Source: Ardenticatenales bacterium (lineage in GTDB: Bacteria; Chloroflexota; Anaerolineae; Epilineales; Epilineaceae). Taken from it: DNA of 64,000 nucleotides. Location of the stretch: contig JADYYS010000033.1 of the NCBI GenBank assembly GCA_020853525.1, forward strand, positions 1 through 64,000. The letters are read 5' to 3'. The translations under genes were made by a program, and so were the position numbers. Positions 8,581 to 16,378 of this stretch are shown piece by piece. The notes beneath the pieces were generated by a model. The model was not told the DNA's origin and searched no databases. It was given only the letters and a program-made list of their open reading frames with translations. Numbering within the stretch: the stretch's first letter is position 1; every line of letters starts with the position of its first letter.

Positions 8581-9767
8581 CCGTATCCTCCCCGTCGGCG
8601 CGCCTGTCACGCGGGGCGGCCGGGCTGCTCGCGGCGCTGCTCGGCGCCCTTCTGCTGGCCGGCGTGATCTTCGGCCGCGGGCCGGCCGAGGCGCCGCGGC
8701 CGCCGTACGCCCTCGACAGCGCCCAGCCCGACGGCCTGGCCGCCCTCGTGCGGTGGCTCGAACGCCTGGACTACGACGTGGCACCGCTGGACACCGCCGT
8801 TCCGCCGGCCGCGGACGACGCGCTGCTGTTCATCTGGCCCGGTGCGGTGCGCTACACGCCGGACGAGGCGGCGGCGCTCGAGCGTTGGGTGCGTGCCGGC
8901 GGCACGCTGGCCCTCATCGGTCCCGGCTTCCGCGAGCAGGCGCTGGCGACGCGCTTCGGGGTGCGCCTCGGCGGTGACGCAGGCGGGCTCGTCGGCGCGC
9001 CGGGCGGCCCGCTGGCGCGCCCGACGCTCGCCGCCGAGCAGCCGCTCGTCCCGGACGGACCGACCGGCTACGGCCCGCTCGTCCGATCGCCCCTCGACCT
9101 CGACGACGCGCCGGCCGCCGTCGCGGTTGTCGGCGCGCCGGGCCGGCCGACCGTGGCGGTGCAGCAGCTCGGCCGGGGACGAGTCTGGCACTTCGCGCCG
9201 CAGCACGACTTCACGAACGAGCGCCTGGCGGACAGCGCCGACCGCGCCTTCCTCGCGCCGCTGCTGCGCCACGTGCCGCCCGGCGGCCGGGTGCGCCTCG
9301 ATGCGTATCATCTGGGCGTCGAGGCCGGGCCGGATGGCGCACGGGCGACGGGCACGCTGCGCGGCTGGCTATGGGAGAGCGGTCCCGGCCGGGCGATCCT
9401 CTGGGTCGCGGCGCTCCTGTTCGCCGCGCTGGCCCTTGCCGGCCTTCGCCTCGGCCCGCCGCTGCCGTTCGCGGCTGCCGGTGCACGGCGCACCGAGGCG
9501 GAGTTCGTCACGGCGATGGCGGCGCTCCACCGCCGCGCCGGCGACCGTGCGCTCGTGGTCGACCACGCCCGCGCGCGGCTGCTCGGCAGGGCGGGCAAGG
9601 GCGATCTCGACGAGGCGACCGCAGCGCGGGTGGCGGCAGCGGTCGCGGGACTGGCGGCGGCGCGCGATGAGGCGGCGGTGCTGCGGTGGGTCGTCGAGGC
9701 GGACGCTATCCTGACCGCGTTGAACGGCGGCATGAACGACCAAGCAACACGAGGACGACGACGATGA
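8577..9767 (+). CDS. DUF4350 domain membrane protein
   Basis: A 396-residue protein with an N-terminal transmembrane helix ([18 protein letters not shown]), an extracytoplasmic domain of the DUF4350 type (NPxG-like [47 protein letters not shown], a glutamine-amidotransferase-like fold) and a second transmembrane helix near residue 275, with a short cytoplasmic helical tail. It starts with GTG overlapping the upstream stop and ends overlapping the MoxR ATG. The same gene order is common in Actinobacteria and Chloroflexota. Molecular role is not established. Confidence 0.8.
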   Translation: MTVSSPSARLSRGAAGLLAALLGALLLAGVIFGRGPAEAPRPPYALDSAQPDGLAALVRWLERLDYDVAPLDTAVPPAADDALLFIWPGAVRYTPDEAAALERWVRAGGTLALIGPGFREQALATRFGVRLGGDAGGLVGAPGGPLARPTLAAEQPLVPDGPTGYGPLVRSPLDLDDAPAAVAVVGAPGRPTVAVQQLGRGRVWHFAPQHDFTNERLADSADRAFLAPLLRHVPPGGRVRLDAYHLGVEAGPDGARATGTLRGWLWESGPGRAILWVAALLFAALALAGLRLGPPLPFAAAGARRTEAEFVTAMAALHRRAGDRALVVDHARARLLGRAGKGDLDEATAARVAAAVAGLAAARDEAAVLRWVVEADAILTALNGGMNDQATRGRRR

Positions 9768-10726
9768 CGATGACCCTTCACGACCTCAGCGACCGCTGGC
9801 AAGTGCTGCGCGACCAGGCGGCCAAGGTGGTCGTCGGGCAGGACGACGCGTTCGAGCAGGTGATCGTGGCCGTGGTGGCCGGCGGGCATGTTCTGCTGGA
9901 GGGCGTGCCCGGGATCGGCAAGACGCTGCTGGCGCGCACCGTGGCCGGGCTGATCGACGCGCCGTTCCGGCGGGTGCAGTTCACGCCCGACCTCATGCCG
10001 TCCGACATCATCGGCACCCAGGTGTTCGACCTGACGCGGGGCCAATTCTTCCTCAAGAAGGGCCCCGTGTTCACGTCCGTCCTGCTGGCCGACGAGATCA
10101 ACCGTGCCCCGGCCAAGACCCAGGCCGGCCTGCTCGAGGCGATGGAGGAGCGCCAGGTGACGATCGAGGGCGAGCGGCACGCGTTGCCCGACCCGTACAT
10201 CGTCATCGCCACGCAGAACCCGGTCGAGTACGAGGGCACGTACCCGCTGCCCGAGGCGCAGCTGGACCGCTTCCTTTTCAAGATCGTCCTGCCCTACCCG
10301 CCCGCGGCGGTGGAGCGCGAGGTCCTGCGCCGCTACCACACCGGCTTCGACGCCCGCAACCTGGCCGCCGCCGGCCTGACGCCGGTCCTCCACCCGGACG
10401 ACCTGCCGGCCGTGCGCGCCGTCGTGGCGGCCGTCACCGTCGAGGACGGCGTGCTGGACTACATCGGCCGGATCACCGGCGCCACGCGCGAGAGCTCCGA
10501 CCTCCTGCTCGGCGCAAGCCCGCGCGCCTCGATCGGCCTGCTGCTGGCCAGCAAAGCCGCCGCGGCCCTCGCTGGCCGGGACTACGTAACGCCCGACGAC
10601 GTGAAGCGCCTCGCGCCGGCCATCTACCGCCACCGGATCATCCTGCGCCCCGAGGCCGAGATCGACGGGCTGGACGCGGACGCGGTGATCGGACGGCTGC
10701 TCGACGGCATCCCGGTGCCGCGGTAG
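9764..10726 (+). CDS. MoxR-family AAA+ ATPase
   Basis: A 320-residue ATPase with Walker A GVPGIGKT (about 47-54), Walker [13 protein letters not shown], the sensor-1 segment VIATQNP and the family signature [17 protein letters not shown]. MoxR proteins act as chaperone-like ATPases that assemble or activate partner proteins carrying von Willebrand A-like DUF58 domains; the partner gene follows directly. The start is ATG 9764, within the DUF4350 stop codon (ATGA). Confidence 0.95.
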   Translation: MTMTLHDLSDRWQVLRDQAAKVVVGQDDAFEQVIVAVVAGGHVLLEGVPGIGKTLLARTVAGLIDAPFRRVQFTPDLMPSDIIGTQVFDLTRGQFFLKKGPVFTSVLLADEINRAPAKTQAGLLEAMEERQVTIEGERHALPDPYIVIATQNPVEYEGTYPLPEAQLDRFLFKIVLPYPPAAVEREVLRRYHTGFDARNLAAAGLTPVLHPDDLPAVRAVVAAVTVEDGVLDYIGRITGATRESSDLLLGASPRASIGLLLASKAAAALAGRDYVTPDDVKRLAPAIYRHRIILRPEAEIDGLDADAVIGRLLDGIPVPR

Positions 10727-10757
10727 GACCGATGATCACTGTCCACGAGACCGCCGG

Positions 10758-12086
10758 ATGATCACGCCCACCCGCCGCGCCCTCGCCCTCGCGGCCATGG
10801 CCGCCGCCGCGTTCGCCGCTTCGGGGCGGGTGCCGGTGCTCCATTGGCTGGCGCTGGCGTCGATCGCCGTCGCGGCCGCCGCGGTGGCGTTCGACGCCTG
10901 GCTGGCGCCGCGGGCACGGGACTGGGACGTCGTTCGCCTCGCCCCGACGCGGCTGTCCATGGCGGCATGGAACACGGTGCCGCTCGTCGTCCGGTTGCGC
11001 CGGGCGCGGCTGGCGGCGGAGGTGCCGTTCATGGCGCGCGATCTGCCGCCGTCCGACTTTGCGGTGGCCGAGGGCGAGCGCGTCGTCGCCGGCGACGTGG
11101 CGCCCGGGCAGGCGGTGCGATTGGCCTACCACGTCCGGCCGCCGCGGCGCGGTGCGTTCGCGTTCGGCGACGTCCACATCGCGTGGCGCGGTCCGCTCGG
11201 GCTGGCGGAGCGGCGCGCGCGGTTGCCGCTGGCGGCGCCGGTGGCGGTGTTCCCGAACCTGATGGACGTGCGCAAGTACGATCTGCTGCACCGGCGCAGC
11301 GCGCTGCGCGAGATGGGCATGCGCCCGGTGCGCATCGTCGGGACCGGCCGCGAGTTCGAGCGGCTGCGGGACTACACGCTCGACGACCCGTACCGGCACA
11401 TCAACTGGTCCGCCACGGCCCGCCGCGGCACGCCGATCAGCGTGCAGTACCAGGTCGAGATCCGCCAGAACGTCGTCGCGATGGTGGATGTCGGTCGGAT
11501 GATGCGCTCGCCGGTCGGCGACGTGGCGCGGATGGACTATGCGCTGAACGCGGTGCTCCTGCTGTGCTACGTCGCGGCGCGCAAGGGCGATCGGATCGGC
11601 GCGCTGACGTTCGCGGACGCGCCGATGCAGTGGCTGGCGCCCGCCGGCGGCACGGCCCAGTTCCACAAGGCGCTCGAGCTGCTCTACGCCGTGGAAGGCC
11701 AGCCCGTCGAGCCGGACTACGATGCGGCGTTCGCGTTCCTGCAGACCAAGCTGCGGCAACGCAGCCTCGTCGTCCTCTTCACCGAGCTCACGGGCGCCGT
11801 CTCGGTCGACCGCTTGGTCGCCCACGTCCTGCGCCTGCGTCGCCACCACCTGCCGCTCGTCGTCACCGTCGCCGACCCGTCCGTCGAGGCGCTCGCCCAC
11901 CAGCCGCTTTCCTCGACCGAGTCGCTGTACGAGCGAACCGTGGCGGAGCGCCTGCTGGCCGAGCGCGCCGCGGCGCTGTCCGCGCTGCGCGCCCGCGGCG
12001 TGGCCACACTGGATGTGCCCGCCGACCGGCTGAGCGTGGCCGTCATCGACCGCTACCTGGCGCTCAAGGCACGGCAGGCGATCTGA
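10758..12086 (+). CDS. DUF58 domain protein
   Basis: A 442-residue protein with two N-terminal hydrophobic segments (residues 7-50), a beta-rich middle region and the DUF58 core GREFERLRDYTLDDPYRHINW, followed by a VWA-like domain with ALNAVLLLCYVAARKGDRIGALTFAD. The MIDAS-like aspartate is in MVDVGRMM. It lies 31 bases downstream of the MoxR gene and completes the five-gene set. DUF58 proteins are usual MoxR partners. Confidence 0.9.
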   Translation: MITPTRRALALAAMAAAAFAASGRVPVLHWLALASIAVAAAAVAFDAWLAPRARDWDVVRLAPTRLSMAAWNTVPLVVRLRRARLAAEVPFMARDLPPSDFAVAEGERVVAGDVAPGQAVRLAYHVRPPRRGAFAFGDVHIAWRGPLGLAERRARLPLAAPVAVFPNLMDVRKYDLLHRRSALREMGMRPVRIVGTGREFERLRDYTLDDPYRHINWSATARRGTPISVQYQVEIRQNVVAMVDVGRMMRSPVGDVARMDYALNAVLLLCYVAARKGDRIGALTFADAPMQWLAPAGGTAQFHKALELLYAVEGQPVEPDYDAAFAFLQTKLRQRSLVVLFTELTGAVSVDRLVAHVLRLRRHHLPLVVTVADPSVEALAHQPLSSTESLYERTVAERLLAERAAALSALRARGVATLDVPADRLSVAVIDRYLALKARQAI

Positions 12087-12109
12087 GGCGTGAGGCGTTC
12101 GCCCACGGG

Positions 12110-12124
12110 GCGTGCGACCGGGTC
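12110..12124. repeat. Short element GCGTGCGACCGGGTC (copy 1)
   Basis: The same 15 bases occur at 22486-22500. Both copies lie just after a stop codon (of the DUF58 and MetE-like genes) and next to short inverted repeats. Confidence 0.4.
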
Positions 12125-12193
12125 GGCGATTGTCGCGTAGAATCCGCCGTCCGTCCGCGCGACCGCTCCACATGCTGCGCCACGAGGTGCCCC

Positions 12194-12640
12194 GTGCCCC
12201 CGATCACCGAACAGCAGATCCGCCAGACCGCCGTCCTGTGCCACCTGGCCGCCTTCCTGGGAATGGTCATCCCGCTCGGCTCGCTCTTCGGCCCGCTCGC
12301 CGTCTGGTTGGTCAAGCGGGCTGACGATCCGTTCATCGACGAGAACGGCCGGGAAGCCGTGAACTTCCAGCTCTCGAAGCTGATCTACTTCGTCGTCCTG
12401 ATCTTTGTCGGCATCGTGACGACGTTCGGGTCCGTGGGCGGCATGATGGCCGGCTCCGGAATGGACTCGTCGGCCCTATCGTTCGGCGCGGTGGCAGCCA
12501 TGTTCGGCAGCTTCGGGCTGATCGGCATCGGACTGCTGGCAGTCTTCCTCCTCGGCCTGATCTGCCCGATCATCGCCGCGCTCAAGGCCGACAAGGGCGA
12601 ATCGTTCCGCTATCCGGTGACGATGCGGTTCGTGCGCTAG
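12194..12640 (+). CDS. DUF4870 (Tic20-like) small membrane protein
   Basis: A 148-residue protein with three to four transmembrane helices. The pattern QTAVLCHLAAFLGMVIPLGSLFGPLAVWLVKRADDPFIDENGREAVNFQLS is the DUF4870 hallmark. GTG 12194 is chosen because CACGAGG sits seven bases before it and the family sequence begins right after it. A possible -10 box TAGAAT lies at 12137-12142. Function of the family is unknown. Confidence 0.85.
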   Translation: MPPITEQQIRQTAVLCHLAAFLGMVIPLGSLFGPLAVWLVKRADDPFIDENGREAVNFQLSKLIYFVVLIFVGIVTTFGSVGGMMAGSGMDSSALSFGAVAAMFGSFGLIGIGLLAVFLLGLICPIIAALKADKGESFRYPVTMRFVR

Positions 12641-12679
12641 CGCGCCGTCGACGTCGCGCGCCAGCCGACGGCACACGCA

Positions 12680-15352
12680 TCACGGCGCGCGCATCGCCGC
12701 CCCGTCCGCCAGACGCACCGGTATGAGCAGCCGGTTGCCCTCGACCCGCGCCGCCAGTCCCGCCGCCGCCAGCCCTGCGACCTCGATCCTGTGCGTCGGC
12801 AGTGCCTCCCAATCGCCGTCGCTGACCGTGTACGTGCCGATCGACAGCGTGTAGTCACCCGCCGGCAGGCCGCGCACGTCCAGCGCGTGGCGCGTCGCGA
12901 CGTCGACGCCGGGCGTCCAATCGTCCGTCCCGTCGCCTTCGTCATCGACCAAGCGATCATCGAGCTGGGCGCGCTGGGCGCCGGTGGCATCCAACAGCTG
13001 CACGCTCAGCGTGGCGGGCGGGTCGATCGGGCCGACGGCCCGCCAGGCGAACCGGAGCGCGCCCTGACGGTCGTTGGGCCAGGGCCCGTCCGGCAGGGCG
13101 AGGCCGTGCAGACGGAGGGTCCCGGCAGTGCCGAAGTCGACGGACAGTCGGCGCGACACGGCCGGCAGGAGCGCCCGCGGGTCGGCATCCCGGTAGCCGT
13201 CGATCACGAGGTCGCCGACGGCGTGGTGTTCGAAGCGATGCGCGCCGGTCTCCAGCAAGAGCGTCATGCGCGCGTCGGCGGGTGCGCGTTCGCCCTCTGC
13301 GCGGTGGACGTGCCAGACGCGCGGCAGACGCCCGAGCGCGTCGATCACGCCGCGGGCCATGTGCACGTCGTCCGTCGCGTCGCCGTACTTGATGATCGGC
13401 AGCGGGCCGGCGTAGCGGCGGACCAGGATATTGCGCGAACGCATGACCAGCGCGTCCGTCGCCGGATCCCCGTTGGCGTCGAGGAACGCCGCGACCCCCT
13501 CGTCGGCCCGGTTGCGATAGACCCAGGCCAACGTGATCCCGCCGATCTCGGCAGCGAACGCGGGCGGGTCGACGCCCATGTACTTGGCCAGCAGCTCCGG
13601 GTCCTGGTGGCGCTGCACCTGGTTGAGCATCACCACGAGGTAGTCCGTCGTGTCCGGCGCGTAATCGTCCGTCTGGACGTTCCGGCCGTCGAACAACAGC
13701 CCGAACGCCGCCCGGTAGCGGCTGGCGACCTCGAGCTCCGCCGCGCCCGGCTGCCCGTTCAGGAACGCCGCCGCCTGATCGAGCCCCTCGCCCCACCCGA
13801 CGAGCACCAGCCGCTGCGCCCGCTCCGCCCCGCCGACGAGCGGGTCGTACCACGTCACCCAGTACGGTCCGATCGGCAGGACGAGCGCCAGCTGCGTGGT
13901 CAGCACGATCGCCGCCAGTAGGGGCACGGCATGCCGTGCCCATCCCCCGGCAACCGCAATGGGCCGCTGTCCTGCCTCACGGAACGTGTCGTCGGCATCC
14001 ACCGGCACGGGGATCCCATCGGCAATCGACGGGATCGACGCGCCGTCGGAGGGCACGGCATGCCGTGCCCCTACACGGTCGTCGTGGCGGGGTTCGCTGC
14101 GCCTCACTGCACGCACCGCCCACCACCGCCGCATCCAGTCGACCGCCCCCACCCATCCCGCCGCCGCGACGATGTCCGCTGCCGGGAACGCGGGCAGCAG
14201 GTAGCGATCGAATTCCTTGGTGGCTGCCGTGAGGAACACGGTGAACAGGACCATGAACCCAACAAGCGTCGCGACACCCGCCCCGAACGCGGAACCATCC
14301 CCCTCGTGATCCCCCCCCCCACGTAGGGGCGACGCATGCGTCGCCCTCCTCCCCCCCACCCCAACCCCCCCCCCCGCTCCCACCACCCCCCCCACCACCC
14401 ACGGGCTCGCCCTGAGCCACCACACGATCCCATAGAACAACGGACCCGCGTCATCCCGCACCTCGCCCGCGAAGAAGCTCGCCCGCTCGAGCGTTGCCGT
14501 GCCGTGCGACGCCAATTCGCTCAAATACAGCCGCGCCACCGCCAGCGGCTCGGCCCACAGCGCCGGCCAGACGACCACGAGCGTCGCGGCCGCCACCGCC
14601 AGCCAGAGCACGCCTTCGCCGATCATCGTTCGCAGTGAAGTGCCGCGCCGCCGCGCCAAAGCGAGCCAGAGCACGCCCCCGAAGCCCACCACGAACAGCG
14701 CCGGCGACTTGGCCGCCAGTGCCATGCCGAGGGCGATGCCGCTGGCCACCAGCCAACGCCGACGCGCAAGCCGCCGTCCGTCCCCCACGAGGAAGATCAA
14801 CAGCGTCAACACGGCCACACTCATCAGCCCCGTCAGCACCCCGTCCAAGTGCAGGAAGCGCGAGTGCGCCAGCCAGAACGGGTCGAGCGCCACGAGCGGC
14901 GCCGCGACGAGCGCCGTGCGCGTCCCGAGCAGCCGACCGGCCAGCCAGACGATCAGGCCGGCGAGCACGGCGGTGAACCACGCGATCCGACGCCGGCCGG
15001 CGTACAGCCGGTCGAGGATCACCTGCCGATCGGCCGGCGCGAGCTCGTAGAGCAGCTCGCTGCTGTCCGAGCCGAGACACGCCTTCGACCACGCCGCATC
15101 CGGATCCACCGGCAGCCCGAGCCCGCCCAGCCACATCGTGATCACGCCGGGGTGGCCGGTCTGGAGCGTCAGCTCCATGTCGCCCGTCCGGATCCCGGTG
15201 TGGAAGCCGACCGTCCGGCAGACCCAGCGCAGCTCGTCGGGCGTGAGGTGGGCGTCGATGCGCCACAGGCGGGGCGCGAGGGCGAGGGCGAAGGTGGCAA
15301 CGGCGAGGGCGGCCAGCATGCGAACGTAGCGGGCGGTCAACGTGGGGAACAT
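12680..15352 (-). CDS. Large membrane glycosyltransferase (GT39/ArnT-like) with C-terminal beta domain
   Basis: An 890-residue protein. Residues 1-520 carry about 11 transmembrane helices, with the early acidic motif LTPDELRWV and GHPGVITMW in the first outer loop, as in lipid-linked-sugar-dependent GT-C enzymes (PMT/ArnT class). Residues 520-890 form a soluble region ending in a beta-sandwich (PATLSVQLLDATG..DYTLSIGTYTVSDG). ATG 15352 is preceded by a perfect TATAAT seven bases upstream, with no ribosome-binding site. Odd features: two ARHAVP peptides (about residues 428 and 471) and one ATHASP peptide (about residue 337) are encoded by palindromic repeats, and poly-C tracts of 10 and 11 bases sit in the same loop. 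Acceptor and donor are unknown. Confidence 0.85.
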   Translation of the reverse strand: MFPTLTARYVRMLAALAVATFALALAPRLWRIDAHLTPDELRWVCRTVGFHTGIRTGDMELTLQTGHPGVITMWLGGLGLPVDPDAAWSKACLGSDSSELLYELAPADRQVILDRLYAGRRRIAWFTAVLAGLIVWLAGRLLGTRTALVAAPLVALDPFWLAHSRFLHLDGVLTGLMSVAVLTLLIFLVGDGRRLARRRWLVASGIALGMALAAKSPALFVVGFGGVLWLALARRRGTSLRTMIGEGVLWLAVAAATLVVVWPALWAEPLAVARLYLSELASHGTATLERASFFAGEVRDDAGPLFYGIVWWLRASPWVVGGVVGAGGGVGVGGRRATHASPLRGGGDHEGDGSAFGAGVATLVGFMVLFTVFLTAATKEFDRYLLPAFPAADIVAAAGWVGAVDWMRRWWAVRAVRRSEPRHDDRVGARHAVPSDGASIPSIADGIPVPVDADDTFREAGQRPIAVAGGWARHAVPLLAAIVLTTQLALVLPIGPYWVTWYDPLVGGAERAQRLVLVGWGEGLDQAAAFLNGQPGAAELEVASRYRAAFGLLFDGRNVQTDDYAPDTTDYLVVMLNQVQRHQDPELLAKYMGVDPPAFAAEIGGITLAWVYRNRADEGVAAFLDANGDPATDALVMRSRNILVRRYAGPLPIIKYGDATDDVHMARGVIDALGRLPRVWHVHRAEGERAPADARMTLLLETGAHRFEHHAVGDLVIDGYRDADPRALLPAVSRRLSVDFGTAGTLRLHGLALPDGPWPNDRQGALRFAWRAVGPIDPPATLSVQLLDATGAQRAQLDDRLVDDEGDGTDDWTPGVDVATRHALDVRGLPAGDYTLSIGTYTVSDGDWEALPTHRIEVAGLAAAGLAARVEGNRLLIPVRLADGAAMRAP
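13922..13941. repeat. In-gene palindrome GGGCACGGCATGCCGTGCCC
   Basis: A perfect 20-base palindrome inside the membrane glycosyltransferase gene, read as ARHAVP in frame. Identical copies occur at 14051 and 28556. Confidence 0.95.
14051..14074. repeat. In-gene palindrome, second copy, with CTAC end
   Basis: The same 20-base palindrome (14051-14070) followed by CTAC, giving the GCCCCTAC end of the family. It is read in frame as ARHAVP in a loop of the glycosyltransferase. Confidence 0.95.
14311..14320. repeat. Poly-C tract (10) in coding region
   Basis: Ten C in a row on the plus strand, read as glycines in the minus-strand glycosyltransferase gene. Confidence 0.9.
14323..14346. repeat. In-gene palindrome, GACGCATGCGTC core
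   Basis: GTAGGGGC followed by GACGCATGCGTC and GCCC. The 20 bases 14327-14346 are a perfect palindrome, read in frame as ATHASP. It shares its core with the intergenic copy at 6285-6300. Confidence 0.95.
14365..14375. repeat. Poly-C tract (11) in coding region
   Basis: Eleven C in a row, followed by an eight-C run at 14386-14393, all inside the same glycosyltransferase loop. Confidence 0.9.
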
Positions 15353-15359
15353 CGCCGGG

Positions 15360-15365
15360 ATTATA
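15360..15365 (-). promoter_or_regulatory. -10 box TATAAT, leaderless pattern
   Basis: A perfect TATAAT on the minus strand ends seven bases before ATG 15352. No Shine-Dalgarno sequence is present, so transcription should begin at or very near the A of the start codon. Confidence 0.6.
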
Positions 15366-15390
15366 CGGTGGGCGCCTGGCCTCGGCCCTG

Positions 15391-16317
15391 CTACGCCCCC
15401 GTCGCCACCCCACGCCCCGGATCGACGATCCACTCCGACCACGACCCCGCGTACAGTCGCGGCAGCGGCCGTCCGGCGTGCGCCGCGGCCAGCACGAGGT
15501 GGGCGGCGGTCACGCCCGAGCCGCAGTAGACGATCGCCACCGCCGGGTCGGCACCGGCCAGCGCCGCGTCGAAGCGGGCGCCGAGCACATCCGGCGGCAA
15601 GAAGCGGCCGTCCGATCCGATGCCGCCCGCGAACGGCATCGACACCGCGCCCGGGATGTGCCCGGCCACCGGATCGATCGTCTCGTTCTGCCCGGCGAAC
15701 CGGTCCGCCGCCCGCGCGTCCAGCACGCGCACCGCGCCGCCTGCCGCAGCCGCCGCCGTCACATCGGCGTCGACGACCATCCCCGGACGGGGGCGCGCCA
15801 CGAACGTCCGCGCCGCGCGGTGCTCGACGCCGCCGCGCACCGCCTGCCCGGCCGCCAGCCACGCCGGCCAGCCGCCGTCGAGAACCGCGACGGCGTCGTG
15901 CCCGAGCCACTTCAGCAGCCACCACAGCCGCGCCGCGAACGCGCCGCCGACGTCGTCGTAGGCCACGACCTGGGTCGCCGCGTCGATCCCCCAGCCGCCG
16001 AGCGTTGCGGCCGCCGCCTCGGGCGTCGGCAGCGGGTGGCGGCCGGTGACGCCGGGGACGGTGGGCGCGCTGAGGTCGTTGTCGATGTGGGCAAAGACGG
16101 CGCCGGGGATGTGCGCCTCGGCGTACGCGGCCGCGCCCCAGGCCGGGTCGGCGAGGCGGTGGCGGCAGTCGACGATGGCCACGTTGGCGACGTCGCCTTC
16201 ACCCGCGTCGATGCCCACGTCGATGCGCGCGGCGAGCGCACGGACGTCGACAAGCGTCTTCCACGGCTGCGGCGACGGGGCGGGCTCGGACGGTGGGCGA
16301 TCGAGCGGCGTCGTCAT
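15391..16317 (-). CDS. Two-domain rhodanese (thiosulfate/mercaptopyruvate sulfurtransferase)
   Basis: A 308-residue protein with two rhodanese domains. The N-terminal non-catalytic domain includes VAIVDCRHRLADPAWGAAAYAEAHIPGAVFAHID, and the C-terminal catalytic domain holds the active-site loop VIYCGSGVTA-type sequence (here VYCGSGVTAAH, about residue 260) and HIPGAVSMPF. CGSGVTA is the loop usual for thiosulfate-class enzymes. It transfers sulfane sulfur between donors and thiophilic acceptors in the cytoplasm. ATG 16317 is preceded by TAGAAT at eight bases. It lies directly downstream of the predicted selenoprotein on the same strand. Confidence 0.9.
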   Translation of the reverse strand: MTTPLDRPPSEPAPSPQPWKTLVDVRALAARIDVGIDAGEGDVANVAIVDCRHRLADPAWGAAAYAEAHIPGAVFAHIDNDLSAPTVPGVTGRHPLPTPEAAAATLGGWGIDAATQVVAYDDVGGAFAARLWWLLKWLGHDAVAVLDGGWPAWLAAGQAVRGGVEHRAARTFVARPRPGMVVDADVTAAAAAGGAVRVLDARAADRFAGQNETIDPVAGHIPGAVSMPFAGGIGSDGRFLPPDVLGARFDAALAGADPAVAIVYCGSGVTAAHLVLAAAHAGRPLPRLYAGSWSEWIVDPGRGVATGA

Positions 16318-16325
16318 CGCCGCCC

Positions 16326-16331
16326 ATTCTA
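16326..16331 (-). promoter_or_regulatory. -10 box TAGAAT, leaderless pattern
   Basis: TAGAAT on the minus strand ends eight bases before ATG 16317 of the rhodanese gene. No ribosome-binding site lies between. Confidence 0.5.
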
Positions 16332-16378
16332 TCGCACTCTCGCACCGGCCGCCCGAGCATCCGCCCGTTGCGCTGCGG

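Noticed and set aside
8753-9714. Extra open frames over the DUF4350 gene
   Set aside because: GC-rich shadows with biased composition; the DUF4350 frame has the domain signature and coupled start and stop.
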